Shown: positions 27,437 through 37,240, counted from the first letter of the stretch. The stretch is DNA of 64,000 bases from Rhodocyclaceae bacterium (GCA_020445765.1 JAGRFY010000071.1:1-64000); one strand, 5' to 3'. Numbers and translations: made by a program. The notes: generated from the letters alone by a model not told the origin.

Positions 27437-28969
27437 TTAGAACAGACGCGTCAGACGGAAGGTCAGTTGGTTGTTGTTGGCGAAATAGCCGAACAGCTGG
27501 GTGGACGGATTCGGATCGAACAGCGCCTTGGACTTGCCGTGCGCCCAGAACAGGTCGGCTTCGACCTTGGCCCGCCAGCTGTCCCCGAGCACGAACTCGA
27601 CGGCGGGAATCGCGAATCCGCCGCCGTGGTTGAGATCGAAGCCGACTGCGAAGCTCGGGTTGATGGTGTCGCCCTTGTAGTTGAGCACCGAAAAGGCGGT
27701 CAGGATGGTGTTGTGCTTGGTCAGTGGCGCACCATAGGCGAACAGCCGCACCAGGTCTTCCGACTCCCGATAGTCGCGAATCCAGGTATCGAACACCTGC
27801 ACTGACGAGAACGAAGGCCGGTTGGTGCCGAGCAGCCGCTGGAAGTTCAGGTTCTTGTCGGCGCGCAACATCACCGTCACGGTGTCCTTTCGCTTGATGC
27901 CACCCAGACCGAGACCGGCGGCGGCACCCAGCGTCGGTGCGGTCAGTGAGCCGGTACCGACGTTGAAGGGCTGACCGTAGGTGTAGGCGAGTTCCGCGCT
28001 CAGCACTGCATCGATCTCCGGCAGGTAGCCGCTGACCGTCGCACCGACGACGTCGATGGTCGGGTTGATCAGATCGAACAAGGACCCTTCGGGCGCCTTC
28101 TTCCAGGGATTGAAGACCGAGTTGGCGACCGGGTCGGCAGAGAACGTTCGAATGTAGGCGAGCGAATAATTGACCGGGCCGGCGGTGCCAGACCAACGGA
28201 TGCCGCCGGTCACGTCATCCTTGTCGGCCTCGGGATGGTCACAGTCGTGGGTGGTCAGCGCGGTCAGGTCGAAACCGCGGTAGGGCTGGAAAAACCAACG
28301 CCCGCCCTGGATATCGTAGGTATTGCCGATGTCCTTGCAGCGGTCCAGCCCGGGACGGATGAAGACGTCGAGCTGGCCATCGGCTTCGGGTACGTCGAAT
28401 TTCATGGCCGCCAGCCACAGCGGCTTGCGCCACTCCTCGTTCTCGCCCTCGAAGAACAGTCGCCACGACAGGTTGTAGCCATGGACCACGTCCATCGCAT
28501 GGAAGAAGTCCGATTCGCCCCAGACGATCTGCTGCTTGCCGAGCTTGAACGTGGCCCTTTCGCCGACCTTGAACTGCGCCCAGAACTCGCGCAGGTCCTT
28601 CTCGTTGTAGTTGTCGGCGATGCTCGCCTCGTCACCGCCGGCGGTGCCGTTGAGCTGACGAAGTTCCTCGAGCTGCTCCAGGTAGTCGGTCTTGTGCTCA
28701 CGATCGAGACGCCCGACGGCTTTCCACTGCACCGGGCCGGTATAGGCGTCGGCATCGAGCAGCAACGACGCTCGCAGCATCGAAGCCTTCCATTTATCGT
28801 CGTAATCGACGGTCTCCGGGATGTCCTGCATGTTGAAGGCCGCCCAGCCCCGGACATAGCCACCGAGGTGAAAGCTGGCCCAGTCGGAATCCTCGGCGTA
28901 AGCGGTGCCGCAGGCGGCAGTAGCCAATCCAATGGCGACAGCCAAGCGGCGAAATCTTCGGTTGTTCAT
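27437..28969 (-). CDS. DUF1302 outer-membrane beta-barrel protein
   Basis: A 510-residue protein with a signal peptide (LAVAIGLATAACGTAYA) and the DUF1302 pattern: GGYVRGWAAFN at the mature start, GKQQIVWGESDFFHAMDVVHGYNL, and a final beta strand ending LTFRLTRLF, the aromatic C-terminus expected of an outer-membrane barrel. ATG 28969 is chosen because GGGAGG precedes it and the signal peptide follows at once. DUF1302/DUF1329 pairs are linked with uptake or export of hydrophobic substrates such as steroids, terpenoids and alkylaromatics in degraders; here the link to ketone or alcohol uptake is inference. Confidence 0.9.
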   Translation of the reverse strand: MNNRRFRRLAVAIGLATAACGTAYAEDSDWASFHLGGYVRGWAAFNMQDIPETVDYDDKWKASMLRASLLLDADAYTGPVQWKAVGRLDREHKTDYLEQLEELRQLNGTAGGDEASIADNYNEKDLREFWAQFKVGERATFKLGKQQIVWGESDFFHAMDVVHGYNLSWRLFFEGENEEWRKPLWLAAMKFDVPEADGQLDVFIRPGLDRCKDIGNTYDIQGGRWFFQPYRGFDLTALTTHDCDHPEADKDDVTGGIRWSGTAGPVNYSLAYIRTFSADPVANSVFNPWKKAPEGSLFDLINPTIDVVGATVSGYLPEIDAVLSAELAYTYGQPFNVGTGSLTAPTLGAAAGLGLGGIKRKDTVTVMLRADKNLNFQRLLGTNRPSFSSVQVFDTWIRDYRESEDLVRLFAYGAPLTKHNTILTAFSVLNYKGDTINPSFAVGFDLNHGGGFAIPAVEFVLGDSWRAKVEADLFWAHGKSKALFDPNPSTQLFGYFANNNQLTFRLTRLF

Positions 28970-29062
28970 ACACCTCCCTCTGTATCTGTGTGATGTGTGG
29001 GCACGATTTCCCCCGACGCGGCCGGCGTCCGGCACGCGCACGTCGAGTTGCGTCGGGAGGGA

Positions 29063-31453
29063 TTAAGCGGCGGGAACCGGAACCGGTTCGGCGTCCGGAG
29101 CGAGTTCGATCGGGTGACGCTTGGAGCCGACGATGAACTCCGGCTCGAACAGGTACACCAGCGCGGGCATCAGGAAGAGTGCCGAGGCGGCCGAAATCGA
29201 CAGCCAGATCGCGATCAACACCCCCATGTCCGCCTGCAGTCGCAAGGACGAGAAACTCCACAGCACCACACTGGTGATCAGCGTCAGCGCGGTGATCAGC
29301 ACGCCCTTGCCGGCACTCGCGATGGACTTGGCGATCGCCCGGCCGACGTCGCGGTGGTGGTGCAGTTCTTCGCGAATGCCATCGACGATATAGAAGGTGT
29401 AATCCACCCCCAGACCGATGCCGAGCGCGACCACCGGCAGCGTGTTGATGTTCATGCCGATTCCCTTCCACGCCATGTAGCTGAAGGTCAGGGTGTTCGA
29501 CAGCATCACCGGGATCATGAAGAACACGCCGGCCACCATCGACCGATAGGTGACGGTGCAGCAAACGACCAGTACCAGCAGCGCGAAGGCGATGGCCTCG
29601 ATCTGCCCGCTGAGGATGACCTCGTTCACCGCCGCCAGCACGCCGATCAGGCCGCCGGCGAGCAGGAAGTCGGCCTTCTCCATCGGGTTCTGGGCGACGT
29701 AGTCCTTGACGCGTGCGATCGCGGTCCGGATGGTCTCGCCCTGGTGGTCGCGGAAGAACAGCGTGACCGACCCGTTCTGCGCCTGCGGATCGGCAAAGCG
29801 GTCCATGTCGCCGGGATCGGTGCCGGAGACGAACATGTAGGCCAGCTCGCCGTTCTCGTTGGCGGTGTTGCCGATCTCCTGGTAACGCGCATTGCCCTCG
29901 CGCAGCACCCGCTTGACCGCCGGCAGCACGTCGGCCAGCGACAGGCTGCCGCCAACCTCGGGCTGCGCCTCCATGTATTTCTGGAAGCGCTCCATACTCT
30001 CCAGCACCGCCGGCTCCTTGAGGTCGCCCTCGTTCTTGCCGCCGACGACGACGAACATCCGGTCCGAGCCCTGGAACTTCTTGTTGATCGCGGTGGCATC
30101 CTGGTTGTAGTCCGAATCCGGCCACAGGATCGGCGAGCCTGGATTGGCATCGCCGACCTTCAGGTTGAAGGCGTACAGGGCGGAAACCACGAAGATCGCC
30201 ACGGCACCGATCACCACGCCATAGCGGGCACGGGAAGTGACGATCGACGAGCACAGGTTGAGGATTCCGCGCAGCGCGGGAAGAATGTCGATCGGATGGG
30301 CGTAGCGCTTCTCGAGGCGGCAGTACGACAGCAGCACCGGGGTCAGCACCAGCGCGCTGATCATGATCGACAGAATCCACGCGGTGCCGATGTAGGAGAT
30401 CTTTTCCAGCATCGGGATCGGCGTCAGCGCCACCACCAGCACGCAGCCGGCATCGGCGACCACCGCCAGCATCCCCGGCTTGAACAGATTCAGCAGGCTG
30501 ACCCGTGCCGCGGCCTTGGTGCTCGGCGCCCCGTTGGCCACCTCGTCCTCGAACCGGGACACCAGCTGGACCGAGTTGGACACCGCCTGGGCAGTGATCA
30601 GGAAGGCCACCACGATGACCAGCGGATCGAGATGAAAGCCCATCAGCTTGGCCGCGCCGAGCGCCCAGATCGCGCTCACCGCGCCGGTGGTCAGCGGCAG
30701 CAGCGTGCCGTGCCAGGTGCGGGTGATCAGCAGCAGCAGCAGCACCAGCGCCGAGACCGTAACCCCGAAGATCTGAATCGTCTCGGTCAGGTAGAAGTTC
30801 ACCAGCCCGTAGAGAATCGGCTCCCCGACCACTCGCACCAGCACGCCGTCGCCCCGGGCGTTGTCGACGATCTCCTTGATCTGCCGGTAGGCCTTGAAAT
30901 AATCGACCTCGCTGTCGGTGAAGTCCGCAGTGATCAGGGTCGCCTTCATGTCGATCGACACGTAGGGCCCATAGACCAGCGGATTGTTCAGCACCGATTC
31001 CCGCAGCACCGCGATCTCGGCGTCATCCGCGGGCAGGTTCGGCCACATCAGCGGGCGCGACTCGATGCCCTCGGTCGAGGCCCGCACCTCCTTCACCTTC
31101 TTCGAAGCCAGCGAGATGATCTGGTAGGTATCGACCCCCTCGACCTTCTGCAGGCTCTGGGTGATCTGCTGCACCTTGCGCAGCACGGGCATGGCGAATA
31201 CGTCGCCCTTCTCGACCTCGAGCATGATGCTGACCATGTTCGATCCGCCGAAGGTCTGTTTGAAGCGGTTGTTCACTTCGACATACGGATGATTCTTCGG
31301 CAGCAGATCGCTGAACACCGTCTTGACCGCGATATGCCCGGCGAGATACGCCATCACCACGGTGATCCCCGCGATGACCACCAGCACGATCACGCGGTAC
31401 TTCAAAATCAGGTCGATAAAGTGTTCGAGTGCCTTGAACGTCTTGTTCTTCAT
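29063..31453 (-). CDS. RND-superfamily (MMPL) transporter
   Basis: A 796-residue membrane protein with about 12 transmembrane helices in two repeated halves, each starting with one helix followed by a large periplasmic loop (NHPYVEVNNRFKQTFGG in loop 1, SDYNQDATAINKKFQG in loop 2) and then a bundle of five. GIGLGVDYTFYIVDGIREEL carries the Asp in the helix-4 GxxxD region of RND proton relays. It resembles the MMPL/HpnN-type exporters found beside DUF1302/DUF1329 genes. It sits 33 nt after the YCF48-type gene and 93 nt before DUF1302. It is expected to move a hydrophobic substrate or lipid between inner and outer membrane. Confidence 0.9.
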   Translation of the reverse strand: MKNKTFKALEHFIDLILKYRVIVLVVIAGITVVMAYLAGHIAVKTVFSDLLPKNHPYVEVNNRFKQTFGGSNMVSIMLEVEKGDVFAMPVLRKVQQITQSLQKVEGVDTYQIISLASKKVKEVRASTEGIESRPLMWPNLPADDAEIAVLRESVLNNPLVYGPYVSIDMKATLITADFTDSEVDYFKAYRQIKEIVDNARGDGVLVRVVGEPILYGLVNFYLTETIQIFGVTVSALVLLLLLITRTWHGTLLPLTTGAVSAIWALGAAKLMGFHLDPLVIVVAFLITAQAVSNSVQLVSRFEDEVANGAPSTKAAARVSLLNLFKPGMLAVVADAGCVLVVALTPIPMLEKISYIGTAWILSIMISALVLTPVLLSYCRLEKRYAHPIDILPALRGILNLCSSIVTSRARYGVVIGAVAIFVVSALYAFNLKVGDANPGSPILWPDSDYNQDATAINKKFQGSDRMFVVVGGKNEGDLKEPAVLESMERFQKYMEAQPEVGGSLSLADVLPAVKRVLREGNARYQEIGNTANENGELAYMFVSGTDPGDMDRFADPQAQNGSVTLFFRDHQGETIRTAIARVKDYVAQNPMEKADFLLAGGLIGVLAAVNEVILSGQIEAIAFALLVLVVCCTVTYRSMVAGVFFMIPVMLSNTLTFSYMAWKGIGMNINTLPVVALGIGLGVDYTFYIVDGIREELHHHRDVGRAIAKSIASAGKGVLITALTLITSVVLWSFSSLRLQADMGVLIAIWLSISAASALFLMPALVYLFEPEFIVGSKRHPIELAPDAEPVPVPAA

Positions 31454-31486
31454 CGTCGGTTCCTCGTAGCGATGAGAGCGGCGCGC

Positions 31487-32506
31487 CTAGTCGCGGCCGA
31501 AGATGTGGAGGTGATCGCCGTCGAGCTTCGCCAGGTTGGAGCCCGCGAGGTAGTAGCGATCGCCGACGGCAATGATCTGGGTGCGCCAGGAAAGGTCCTT
31601 GTCCGAGATCCTGCCGCCCTTCCAGTGGGCGCCGTCCTCGCTCCCGATCAGGCGCACGCCCTTGTCCCCGACCGCGATCCAGCGCCGCCCGTCCCACAGC
31701 ACGCTGTTGAGGTGTTCCCGGGTGACGCGAGGCACCTCTAGCCAGTTGTCACCGCCGTCGCGGGTGATCAGCACGGCGCCCGAAAGGCCGACCGCCACGC
31801 CGTTCTGCGGGTCGCGGAAGCGGACCGACATCAGGCTGGATTTCAGCGGCCCGGACATCGGCGACCAGCTTTCGCCGCCGTCGCGCGTACGCAGCATCGC
31901 GCCGAACTCGCCGACCATCCAGCCGTCCGCGCCGAGCATGAAGATGTCGTTCCAGGCCTGGTCCTTCTCCTCGAGAACTCGACGCCAGTGCTCGCCGTAA
32001 TCCTGCGTACGCAACACCGCGCCGACTTCGCCCACTGCCCAGGCGGTCCCGTTCGGAAGGGTTCGCACCTGGAGCAGCTTGTTGGCGATCTCCGAGTGCG
32101 GCGCATCGACCGAACGCCAGCTGTTGCCGCCGTCCGAAGTCACCAGCACGTCGCCGCCGTTGCCGACCACCACCGCCCGCTCCGCATCCCATGCCGAGAT
32201 GGCCTGCAGGTGCACCGCCGCAGGTGTCGGCTGGATCTTCCAGTGCTCGCCGCCGTCGTCGCTGCGCACGATCTTGCCGTAGGAACCGACTGCCCACACG
32301 ACACCCGCGCCGGGCGCGGCCACGCCATAGAAGACATCGCGGCGTTCGATCGGCGGCACCTGCAGCTGGCTGATCTCGGGCTCCCACTTGATGAAGAAGG
32401 CGGCATACAAGAGACAGCCGATGATCAGCAGCGGCAGCGACGAAGCCACCACCCCGGAGGCGGCACGGAGCACCCCACCCGTCGAAAGCGTCGAATCAGC
32501 AGCCAT
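31487..32506 (-). CDS. YCF48/BNR-repeat beta-propeller protein with N-terminal membrane anchor
   Basis: A 339-residue protein with one N-terminal transmembrane helix (GVVASSLPLLIIGCLLYAAFF) followed by a seven-fold beta-propeller made of YCF48/BNR-type repeats: SDDGGEHWK, TSDGGNSWRSV, TQDYGEHWRRV, TRDGGESWSPM, TRDGGDNWLEV. It is probably anchored in the inner membrane facing the periplasm. ATG 32506 is preferred because GGAGG stands 6 nt before it; an upstream TTG has no such site. It is the first gene of the RND/DUF1302/DUF1329 operon, a combination seen repeatedly in hydrocarbon and steroid degraders, where it likely assists the transporter. Confidence 0.88.
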   Translation of the reverse strand: MAADSTLSTGGVLRAASGVVASSLPLLIIGCLLYAAFFIKWEPEISQLQVPPIERRDVFYGVAAPGAGVVWAVGSYGKIVRSDDGGEHWKIQPTPAAVHLQAISAWDAERAVVVGNGGDVLVTSDGGNSWRSVDAPHSEIANKLLQVRTLPNGTAWAVGEVGAVLRTQDYGEHWRRVLEEKDQAWNDIFMLGADGWMVGEFGAMLRTRDGGESWSPMSGPLKSSLMSVRFRDPQNGVAVGLSGAVLITRDGGDNWLEVPRVTREHLNSVLWDGRRWIAVGDKGVRLIGSEDGAHWKGGRISDKDLSWRTQIIAVGDRYYLAGSNLAKLDGDHLHIFGRD

Positions 32507-32750
32507 GGCGGGCCTCCGCACGGCAGCGGACAAGCGGCCGGCAATGGGCCGGCGGCCGCTGCAATTGAACTTGAATGTCTCCGGTCATTTCCCCTTCCTT
32601 CTCTTGGCGCCGCAGCACCTGTGGCACGGAGCACCCCGCGTCGAGTGGATGCCAGGTCGAATGCCGCATGCATCGACCCGCCCAGGCAGGACTGGCGGGG
32701 CCTCGCGTCGCGGTCCGCCAGTCTCCCGATGGGGGCGCTGGACCCTAAAT

Positions 32751-32766
32751 CGCAACTTCGGTGCCA
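32751..32766 (-). promoter_or_regulatory. Sigma-54 promoter of the envelope (YCF48-RND-DUF1302-DUF1329) operon
   Basis: On the minus strand TGGCACCGAAGTTGCG matches TGGCAC-N5-TTGC exactly, apart from the last weak W position. It lies about 245 nt ahead of the first gene. A near-match to the TCCG-N5-CGGA repeat is 118 bp upstream. Confidence 0.75.
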
Positions 32767-33507
32767 GTGCCGAACGCATCACTAAGCTTCTGTTTTTTCG
32801 TCGTTTTCAAGGAAGCCACGATTGCGGCGTCGCAACATCTCAGAGTCGTCCGTCCGGTTATGCTCCTCGTCGTCGGCCAGCTATCGGACTACCGGACACG
32901 GGCTCCCGGCGAGCGGCGAGAGGCAGGGTCAGACGTCGGCAATGCGTCCCTCGGCGGCGTTTCACGACAATGCGGTGATCGACGAGCGGGCCTGTTGCGA
33001 ACCCGGCACGCATGCCTGTGGCGCCGATTGCGGCCGGCCGCATTCAACTGCCTGTTGTTCGCCTGGCGGCACCTCCCGACGCCGGCGGACTGCGTGCAAG
33101 GGGGTTTCAGGGACCGTTCCGATATTCGGGGCGCTCGGGTCTCGACAGGTGAGCGGCGCATTCCGCGCCGCCGGGCGCCTGCGTTCTCCGGCTCGGCGCG
33201 ACTCGCCAGCGGATTGAGCGGGCCAGCCCGCAGCCCGGCTTCGTTCGGTCACCCGGTGCCATGCGACGGCCCCGGGCACGCCGGCCTGATCCGGGCCCGC
33301 CACCCAGCGGCGGTCGGCCCGCTCGGCTCGGATCGACGGCAGCGTCGCCAGCGCCCGCGACGCCCCGAACGGCCCGGCGCAGAGGGTCCCGACATCCCGA
33401 TGATCCTCGAGGCGCAGTCCTGCCGGCGCGAGGATGGGATTCGGTGGCCAGGACCTTCCGATCCGCGCCGGGGATTCGGCAATCGGCGCGCCGGTCCGGC
33501 GGCCGTG
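32767..33507. other. Non-coding stretch upstream of the envelope operon
   Basis: About 740 bases between the sigma-54 promoter and the end of the cytochrome c gene. It holds TCGGACTACCGGA at 32884-32896 (one mismatch to TCCG-N5-CGGA) and a left half-site TCCGGTTAT at 32853. Long open frames here are Arg/Pro-rich, carry no recognisable motif, and appear to be artefacts of high GC. A decayed gene between 33100 and 33480 cannot be excluded. Confidence 0.4.
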
Positions 33508-33945
33508 TCAGTGGCGCGGCTTGCCTTCCAGCGAGTGGATGTAGGCGACGATCTTCCAGATCAGATCGTCCGGAATGGATGCCTTCCAGGACGGCATGAC
33601 GTTGGCGCCCCGTCGACGCCCGTTGACGATGGTGTCGTGGATCAGCTGCGGATCCCACCCCTTGCGCTCCCGGAATGGACGCACCTTTCCGGAATCTCCT
33701 TCCTGCCCATGGCAGTAGGCACAGGTCTGGACGAACTTGCTGCGGCCGGCCGCGATCCATTCCGGATCCGCCAACTGCGCCAGGGTCGGGACCGGCGCGA
33801 CAACAGGCTCCGGCTCCGCGGCAATCGCCACGGGCGGGCCGAACGGCAGGGCCACGAGGCTGGCGCAGGCCAGCGCAAGGCTGCGTGGCAGCCCCGTGCC
33901 GGCGACTGCCCGCAGCGCTTCGATTACGAATCTACTGACGAACAT
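33508..33945 (-). CDS. Small exported c-type cytochrome, partner of the PQQ dehydrogenase
   Basis: A 145-residue protein with a signal peptide (RSLALACASLVALPFGPPVAIAAE) and one haem-c site, Cys75-Ala-Tyr-Cys78-His79. A later Met in RGANVMPSWK fits the sixth iron ligand, followed by the terminal helix (DDLIWKIVAYIHSLEGK). It lies 92 nt downstream of the PQQ alcohol dehydrogenase on the same strand and should accept its electrons in the periplasm. The ATG at 33945 is chosen because it gives a proper signal peptide; longer upstream starts add a non-conserved stretch. Confidence 0.9.
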   Translation of the reverse strand: MFVSRFVIEALRAVAGTGLPRSLALACASLVALPFGPPVAIAAEPEPVVAPVPTLAQLADPEWIAAGRSKFVQTCAYCHGQEGDSGKVRPFRERKGWDPQLIHDTIVNGRRRGANVMPSWKASIPDDLIWKIVAYIHSLEGKPRH

Positions 33946-34037
33946 GGATGCAATTTCCGAGAACGGCGGAACCGGCCTGTCCCAGGCCGGCTCCACACCG
34001 GGATTCCACCGCCGCCCGACCGAGCGGCAAGCGATGC

Positions 34038-35702
34038 TCAATCGACGACGAAGGCAATCAGGGCAGCGCCGCCCCGGATATCCTTGAATGCCGGGAAGAC
34101 GCTAGACGCGAAACCGGGGAACAGCGAGCCGAATCCACTCGGCACCAGCACGTACTGCTTGCCTGCTGCGGAATAGCTGATGATTCCGCCGCGGATGCCC
34201 GAACCGGTGTTGAATTTCCACAGCTCTTCGCCGCTCCGGTTATCGTAGGCATGGACCAGCCCGTGCGAATCGCCGTTGAAGACCAGTCCCCCCGCGGTCG
34301 CCAACACCCCCCCCAGGCCCGGCAGGTCGTAATCGACCGACCACACCTGTTTTCCGCTCAGCGGCTCGTAGGCGGCAAGGCGGGCACTCGCCTTTCCATC
34401 AGGTGGCGGCACGAAATCGAAGGCGCTGACGCCGAAGTATGGCTGCGAAAACGCCATGTCCTTGACATCCTGCTTGCCGCTGGCGACCTTCATGCAGAAC
34501 TCGTGGGCGTTGGTGTACCAAAGGCCGGTCTGGGGACTGTAAGCGCCGGCATTCCAGCTGCGGGCGCCAAGCACGCTCGGGCAGAACACATCGGGCTTGC
34601 CCATCTGCGGTTCGTGCCGCCCGACCAGGGCACCGGTCTTGGTGTCCACATCCTTCACCCAATTCACGTTCTGGGCCAGACGCCAGACGTTCACCACCTT
34701 TCCGCTGGATCGGTCGAGAATGGTGACGAAGCCCCCCTTGTTGAGGTGCATCAGCACCTTCTCGCCTTCCTTGTCCAGCATCAGCACTTCGTACTGGGAA
34801 TCGAAATCCCAGGTATCCATCGGCACCTCCTGGTGGTGCCAGACGAGTTTGCCGGTCTTCGGCGAGAGGGCCAGGATGCTGCCCGTATAGAGGTTGTCCC
34901 CCTTCCGCCCTGACGCGTTCAGATCCGGCGCAGGGTTGGAGGTACCCATGATGAACAGCCCGCTCTCGGGATCGAACTGCCCCGGCAGCCAGGCGGCGCC
35001 ACCACCATGTTCGCGCGAGTCGCCAGGCCAGCTTTCCGGGCTGTCACGGAGAACTTCGAAGGCCCACAGCTTTTCGCCGGTGTCGGCATCGAGGCCGTAG
35101 ATCTGGCCGTGCTGGGCGAGATCCCCGCCGGTGGGACCGGCGATCAGGACATCGTTCGCAAGCTGCGGCGGCGAAGTGAAGTTGCAGCCGTTGCAGCGCT
35201 TCGGATCGGTCAACTGAACCGCCCAGAGTTCCTTGCCGGTCTTTTGGTCGAGGGCGATCACGCGGCCATCGGCGCTGCCCACATAGACCTTGCCGCGGCC
35301 CACCGAGACCCCTCGATTGTAGAACCCGAACAGCGACTGTTCCTGGATCGGATCGAGTTCAGGAATGTATTTCCAGATTTCCTCGCCGGTCGTCGCGTCG
35401 AGCGCGAAGACGCGATTGTTGGAGGCGCTGTAGTAGACCACCCCCCCGACCGCCAGCGGCGTCGCCTGCAGACCCTGCGCGATCTCCCCGGCCTGGTGAA
35501 TCCACGCCACCCTCAGCTTCTTCACGTTCTGGGTCGAGATCTGATCGAGCGGCGAATAGCGCCAGCCCCGGTAATCCCGATGATATTCCCCCCAGTCCCC
35601 ATCGTCTTGGGCCCAGGCCGCGCTCGCGCCGGCAAGGAGGCCAAGTCCGACTGCCGCAGCGACCATCAGCCGGTCCTTCCGCTTGAATTCGGTAATTCGC
35701 AT
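34038..35702 (-). CDS. PQQ-dependent alcohol dehydrogenase (quinoprotein)
   Basis: A 554-residue periplasmic quinoprotein with signal peptide (LMVAAAVGLGLLAGASAAWAQ) and an eight-bladed PQQ propeller with tryptophan-docking repeats (ALDATTGEEIWKY, ALDQKTGKELWAV, LSPKTGKLVWHH). Catalytic Asn256 (TSNPAPD) and Asp299 (PMDTWDFD) keep the 42-43 residue spacing of methanol/ethanol dehydrogenases. The vicinal Cys pair of those enzymes is absent (FGFYNRGV at that place); there is a CNGC motif instead. It oxidises an alcohol and passes electrons to the adjacent cytochrome c. In this setting a secondary alcohol yielding the ketone for the carboxylase is a good guess. ATG 35702 is chosen for the signal peptide. 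Confidence 0.92.
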   Translation of the reverse strand: MRITEFKRKDRLMVAAAVGLGLLAGASAAWAQDDGDWGEYHRDYRGWRYSPLDQISTQNVKKLRVAWIHQAGEIAQGLQATPLAVGGVVYYSASNNRVFALDATTGEEIWKYIPELDPIQEQSLFGFYNRGVSVGRGKVYVGSADGRVIALDQKTGKELWAVQLTDPKRCNGCNFTSPPQLANDVLIAGPTGGDLAQHGQIYGLDADTGEKLWAFEVLRDSPESWPGDSREHGGGAAWLPGQFDPESGLFIMGTSNPAPDLNASGRKGDNLYTGSILALSPKTGKLVWHHQEVPMDTWDFDSQYEVLMLDKEGEKVLMHLNKGGFVTILDRSSGKVVNVWRLAQNVNWVKDVDTKTGALVGRHEPQMGKPDVFCPSVLGARSWNAGAYSPQTGLWYTNAHEFCMKVASGKQDVKDMAFSQPYFGVSAFDFVPPPDGKASARLAAYEPLSGKQVWSVDYDLPGLGGVLATAGGLVFNGDSHGLVHAYDNRSGEELWKFNTGSGIRGGIISYSAAGKQYVLVPSGFGSLFPGFASSVFPAFKDIRGGAALIAFVVD

Positions 35703-35782
35703 GATCCACCCAGTCTCTTGATTTGAATTGTCACGGCCCGTGGTCGCCAGGGCGCCACTCGAAACCATCCACGGGGCGTCGG

Positions 35783-35798
35783 TGCAAACGCTTCGCCA
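35783..35798 (-). promoter_or_regulatory. Sigma-54 promoter candidate of the PQQ dehydrogenase
   Basis: On the minus strand TGGCGAAGCGTTTGCA keeps GG and GC at exact spacing and matches TGGCAC-N5-TTGCA except at two positions. It is about 80 nt ahead of the start codon. TCCACCTGTCGGA at 35921-35933, one mismatch from TCCG-N5-CGGA, is 123 bp upstream. Confidence 0.55.
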
Positions 35799-36355
35799 TG
35801 GGCCGCCTGAAAAGTCTAGGAACACGGGACTCGACGGGCATGCGCCCGGGTGCGCAATCGGATGACTCAAAGTGCACTACCCGGCAGGCAACGATGGCGG
35901 GAAGCCGGACGCCGGGAAGGTCCACCTGTCGGACGGGGGCGTCCGGCTTTCGAACTTGCGACCACGCTGCAGTGGGCGCCAAGGGCGCGATTGGCCCCGA
36001 TTCGACGCCAGATTGACGCCACCCATCTCAGGCACGGTTACTGCTGATGGTCACCACGCAAGACGGCAATCGGCCACCGGTTTGCAGCGCCGGCAGGCAT
36101 TCATATCGGGGGTCGGGCTCGAGCAAATGTCGGGCCGACGCAGCGCTGGCGCTCATCGGCAATTCGGCCAACCGAACAGTTGAAGGGCCGCGAAGTTTCG
36201 CTGCGCTGCCAGGCCTTTGCGCCCGGCTGCCGGAGCTTCGCAATTGGTGCCCTGCGCTCGAAAGCTGGCAGGAAACGCAATGCAGGGCAGAAATGGCGAG
36301 TGCTTCGGCCGGCCTTCCGGCGTGAGGCGGAGATCGCCTGGAGGGACTTCAATCG
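35799..36355. promoter_or_regulatory. Divergent region between PQQ dehydrogenase and the AraC gene
   Basis: About 560 bases without a gene. It includes the near-match activator site at 35921-35933 and an overlapping inverted repeat CGGACG-GGGG-CGTCCG at 35930-35945. No clear sigma-70 promoter for the AraC-type gene can be named. Confidence 0.4.
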
Positions 36356-37240
36356 ATGACGACGCTGATTCCGTGGAGGTTTCGCGAAGATCCCGAGGCA
36401 GCGCCAGGTATGGCATGCCGAGAGCACCTTCTGGAATCGTTCCGGCTCACGGTATATGCCTGTCGATCAGCGCAAGGTCGATGGTTGCGGCAATTCCGGA
36501 AATACGACTCGGAACGCGAAATCACGGTCCACATCATCACGGCCGGCATGGGCCACTATCGAATCGGCGATCATTCGAACAAGCTGGGTACCGGTGTATT
36601 GCTGATATCTCCGCCCAGAAGCAGTCTCGAGATCGAAGCATCGGAAACGCTCCGCATGGCCACCGCTTCGTTGTCCGGCCCGACGATCCTTCAGCGGCTC
36701 CCGCGCAATGCCGCCGAGCTGACCGTTTCGCTCGACACCGGTCGCGGCATCGGCTGCATGCTTTACTCGCACCTGCGTTCGCTCTCGGAACAGTTCCCCT
36801 GGCTCTCGGACTCGGAGGCGATTGCCGGAAAATGGACCGCGGTCGAATTGATTTCGGCTGCACTGGATCGAATCGACGGCGGAAGATCCGATTCCCTGCC
36901 CATGTACCATCTTCAGCGCGTGCAGAGATATATCCTGAATAATCTCCAGAACAACGAAATGACGATTCCGATGATTGCCCGGGAAAATGGCATTTCGGTC
37001 CGATACCTGCACCGGATCTTTCTACTCAGCGGCAAGAGCGTTTCGAAATGGATCCTCAACCAGCGCCTGGAAAGGTGTCGGGAGTCGCTTGCCGGAAGTT
37101 CGGGAAGCAAGTGTCTGGTCAAGCAGGTCGGATTCGACTGGGGATTCAACGACACTGCGCACTTCAGCCGAACCTTCAAGAAGGCGTTCGGCGCCAGTCC
37201 GAGCGAGTACTGGGTGTCGATGCGAAACGGCAGGGCCTGA
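36356..37240 (+). CDS. AraC-family transcriptional regulator
   Basis: A 294-residue regulator with an N-terminal AraC-binding-like domain (VHIITAGMGHYRIGDHSNKLGTG, about residues 58-80, a cupin-like sensor) and a C-terminal pair of helix-turn-helices: IPMIARENGISVRYLHRIF and CLVKQVGFDWGFNDTAHFSRTFKKAFGASPSEYW. The ATG at 36356 follows GGAGGG. It stands between the divergent PQQ dehydrogenase and the CoA-transferase operon and may add substrate-specific control to either. Its base use is slightly less GC-rich than neighbouring genes. Confidence 0.9.
   Translation: MTTLIPWRFREDPEAAPGMACREHLLESFRLTVYACRSAQGRWLRQFRKYDSEREITVHIITAGMGHYRIGDHSNKLGTGVLLISPPRSSLEIEASETLRMATASLSGPTILQRLPRNAAELTVSLDTGRGIGCMLYSHLRSLSEQFPWLSDSEAIAGKWTAVELISAALDRIDGGRSDSLPMYHLQRVQRYILNNLQNNEMTIPMIARENGISVRYLHRIFLLSGKSVSKWILNQRLERCRESLAGSSGSKCLVKQVGFDWGFNDTAHFSRTFKKAFGASPSEYWVSMRNGRA

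Noticed and set aside
28997..31741. A 914-codon open frame on the plus strand opposite the RND transporter
   Set aside because: It is His/Gln/Arg-rich without any domain, and the minus strand encodes a clear MMPL transporter over the same bases.
32761..34176. A 471-codon plus-strand open frame across the cytochrome c gene and the gap beside it
   Set aside because: It is Arg/Pro-rich with no domain, and the minus strand carries a clear CxxCH cytochrome with signal peptide.
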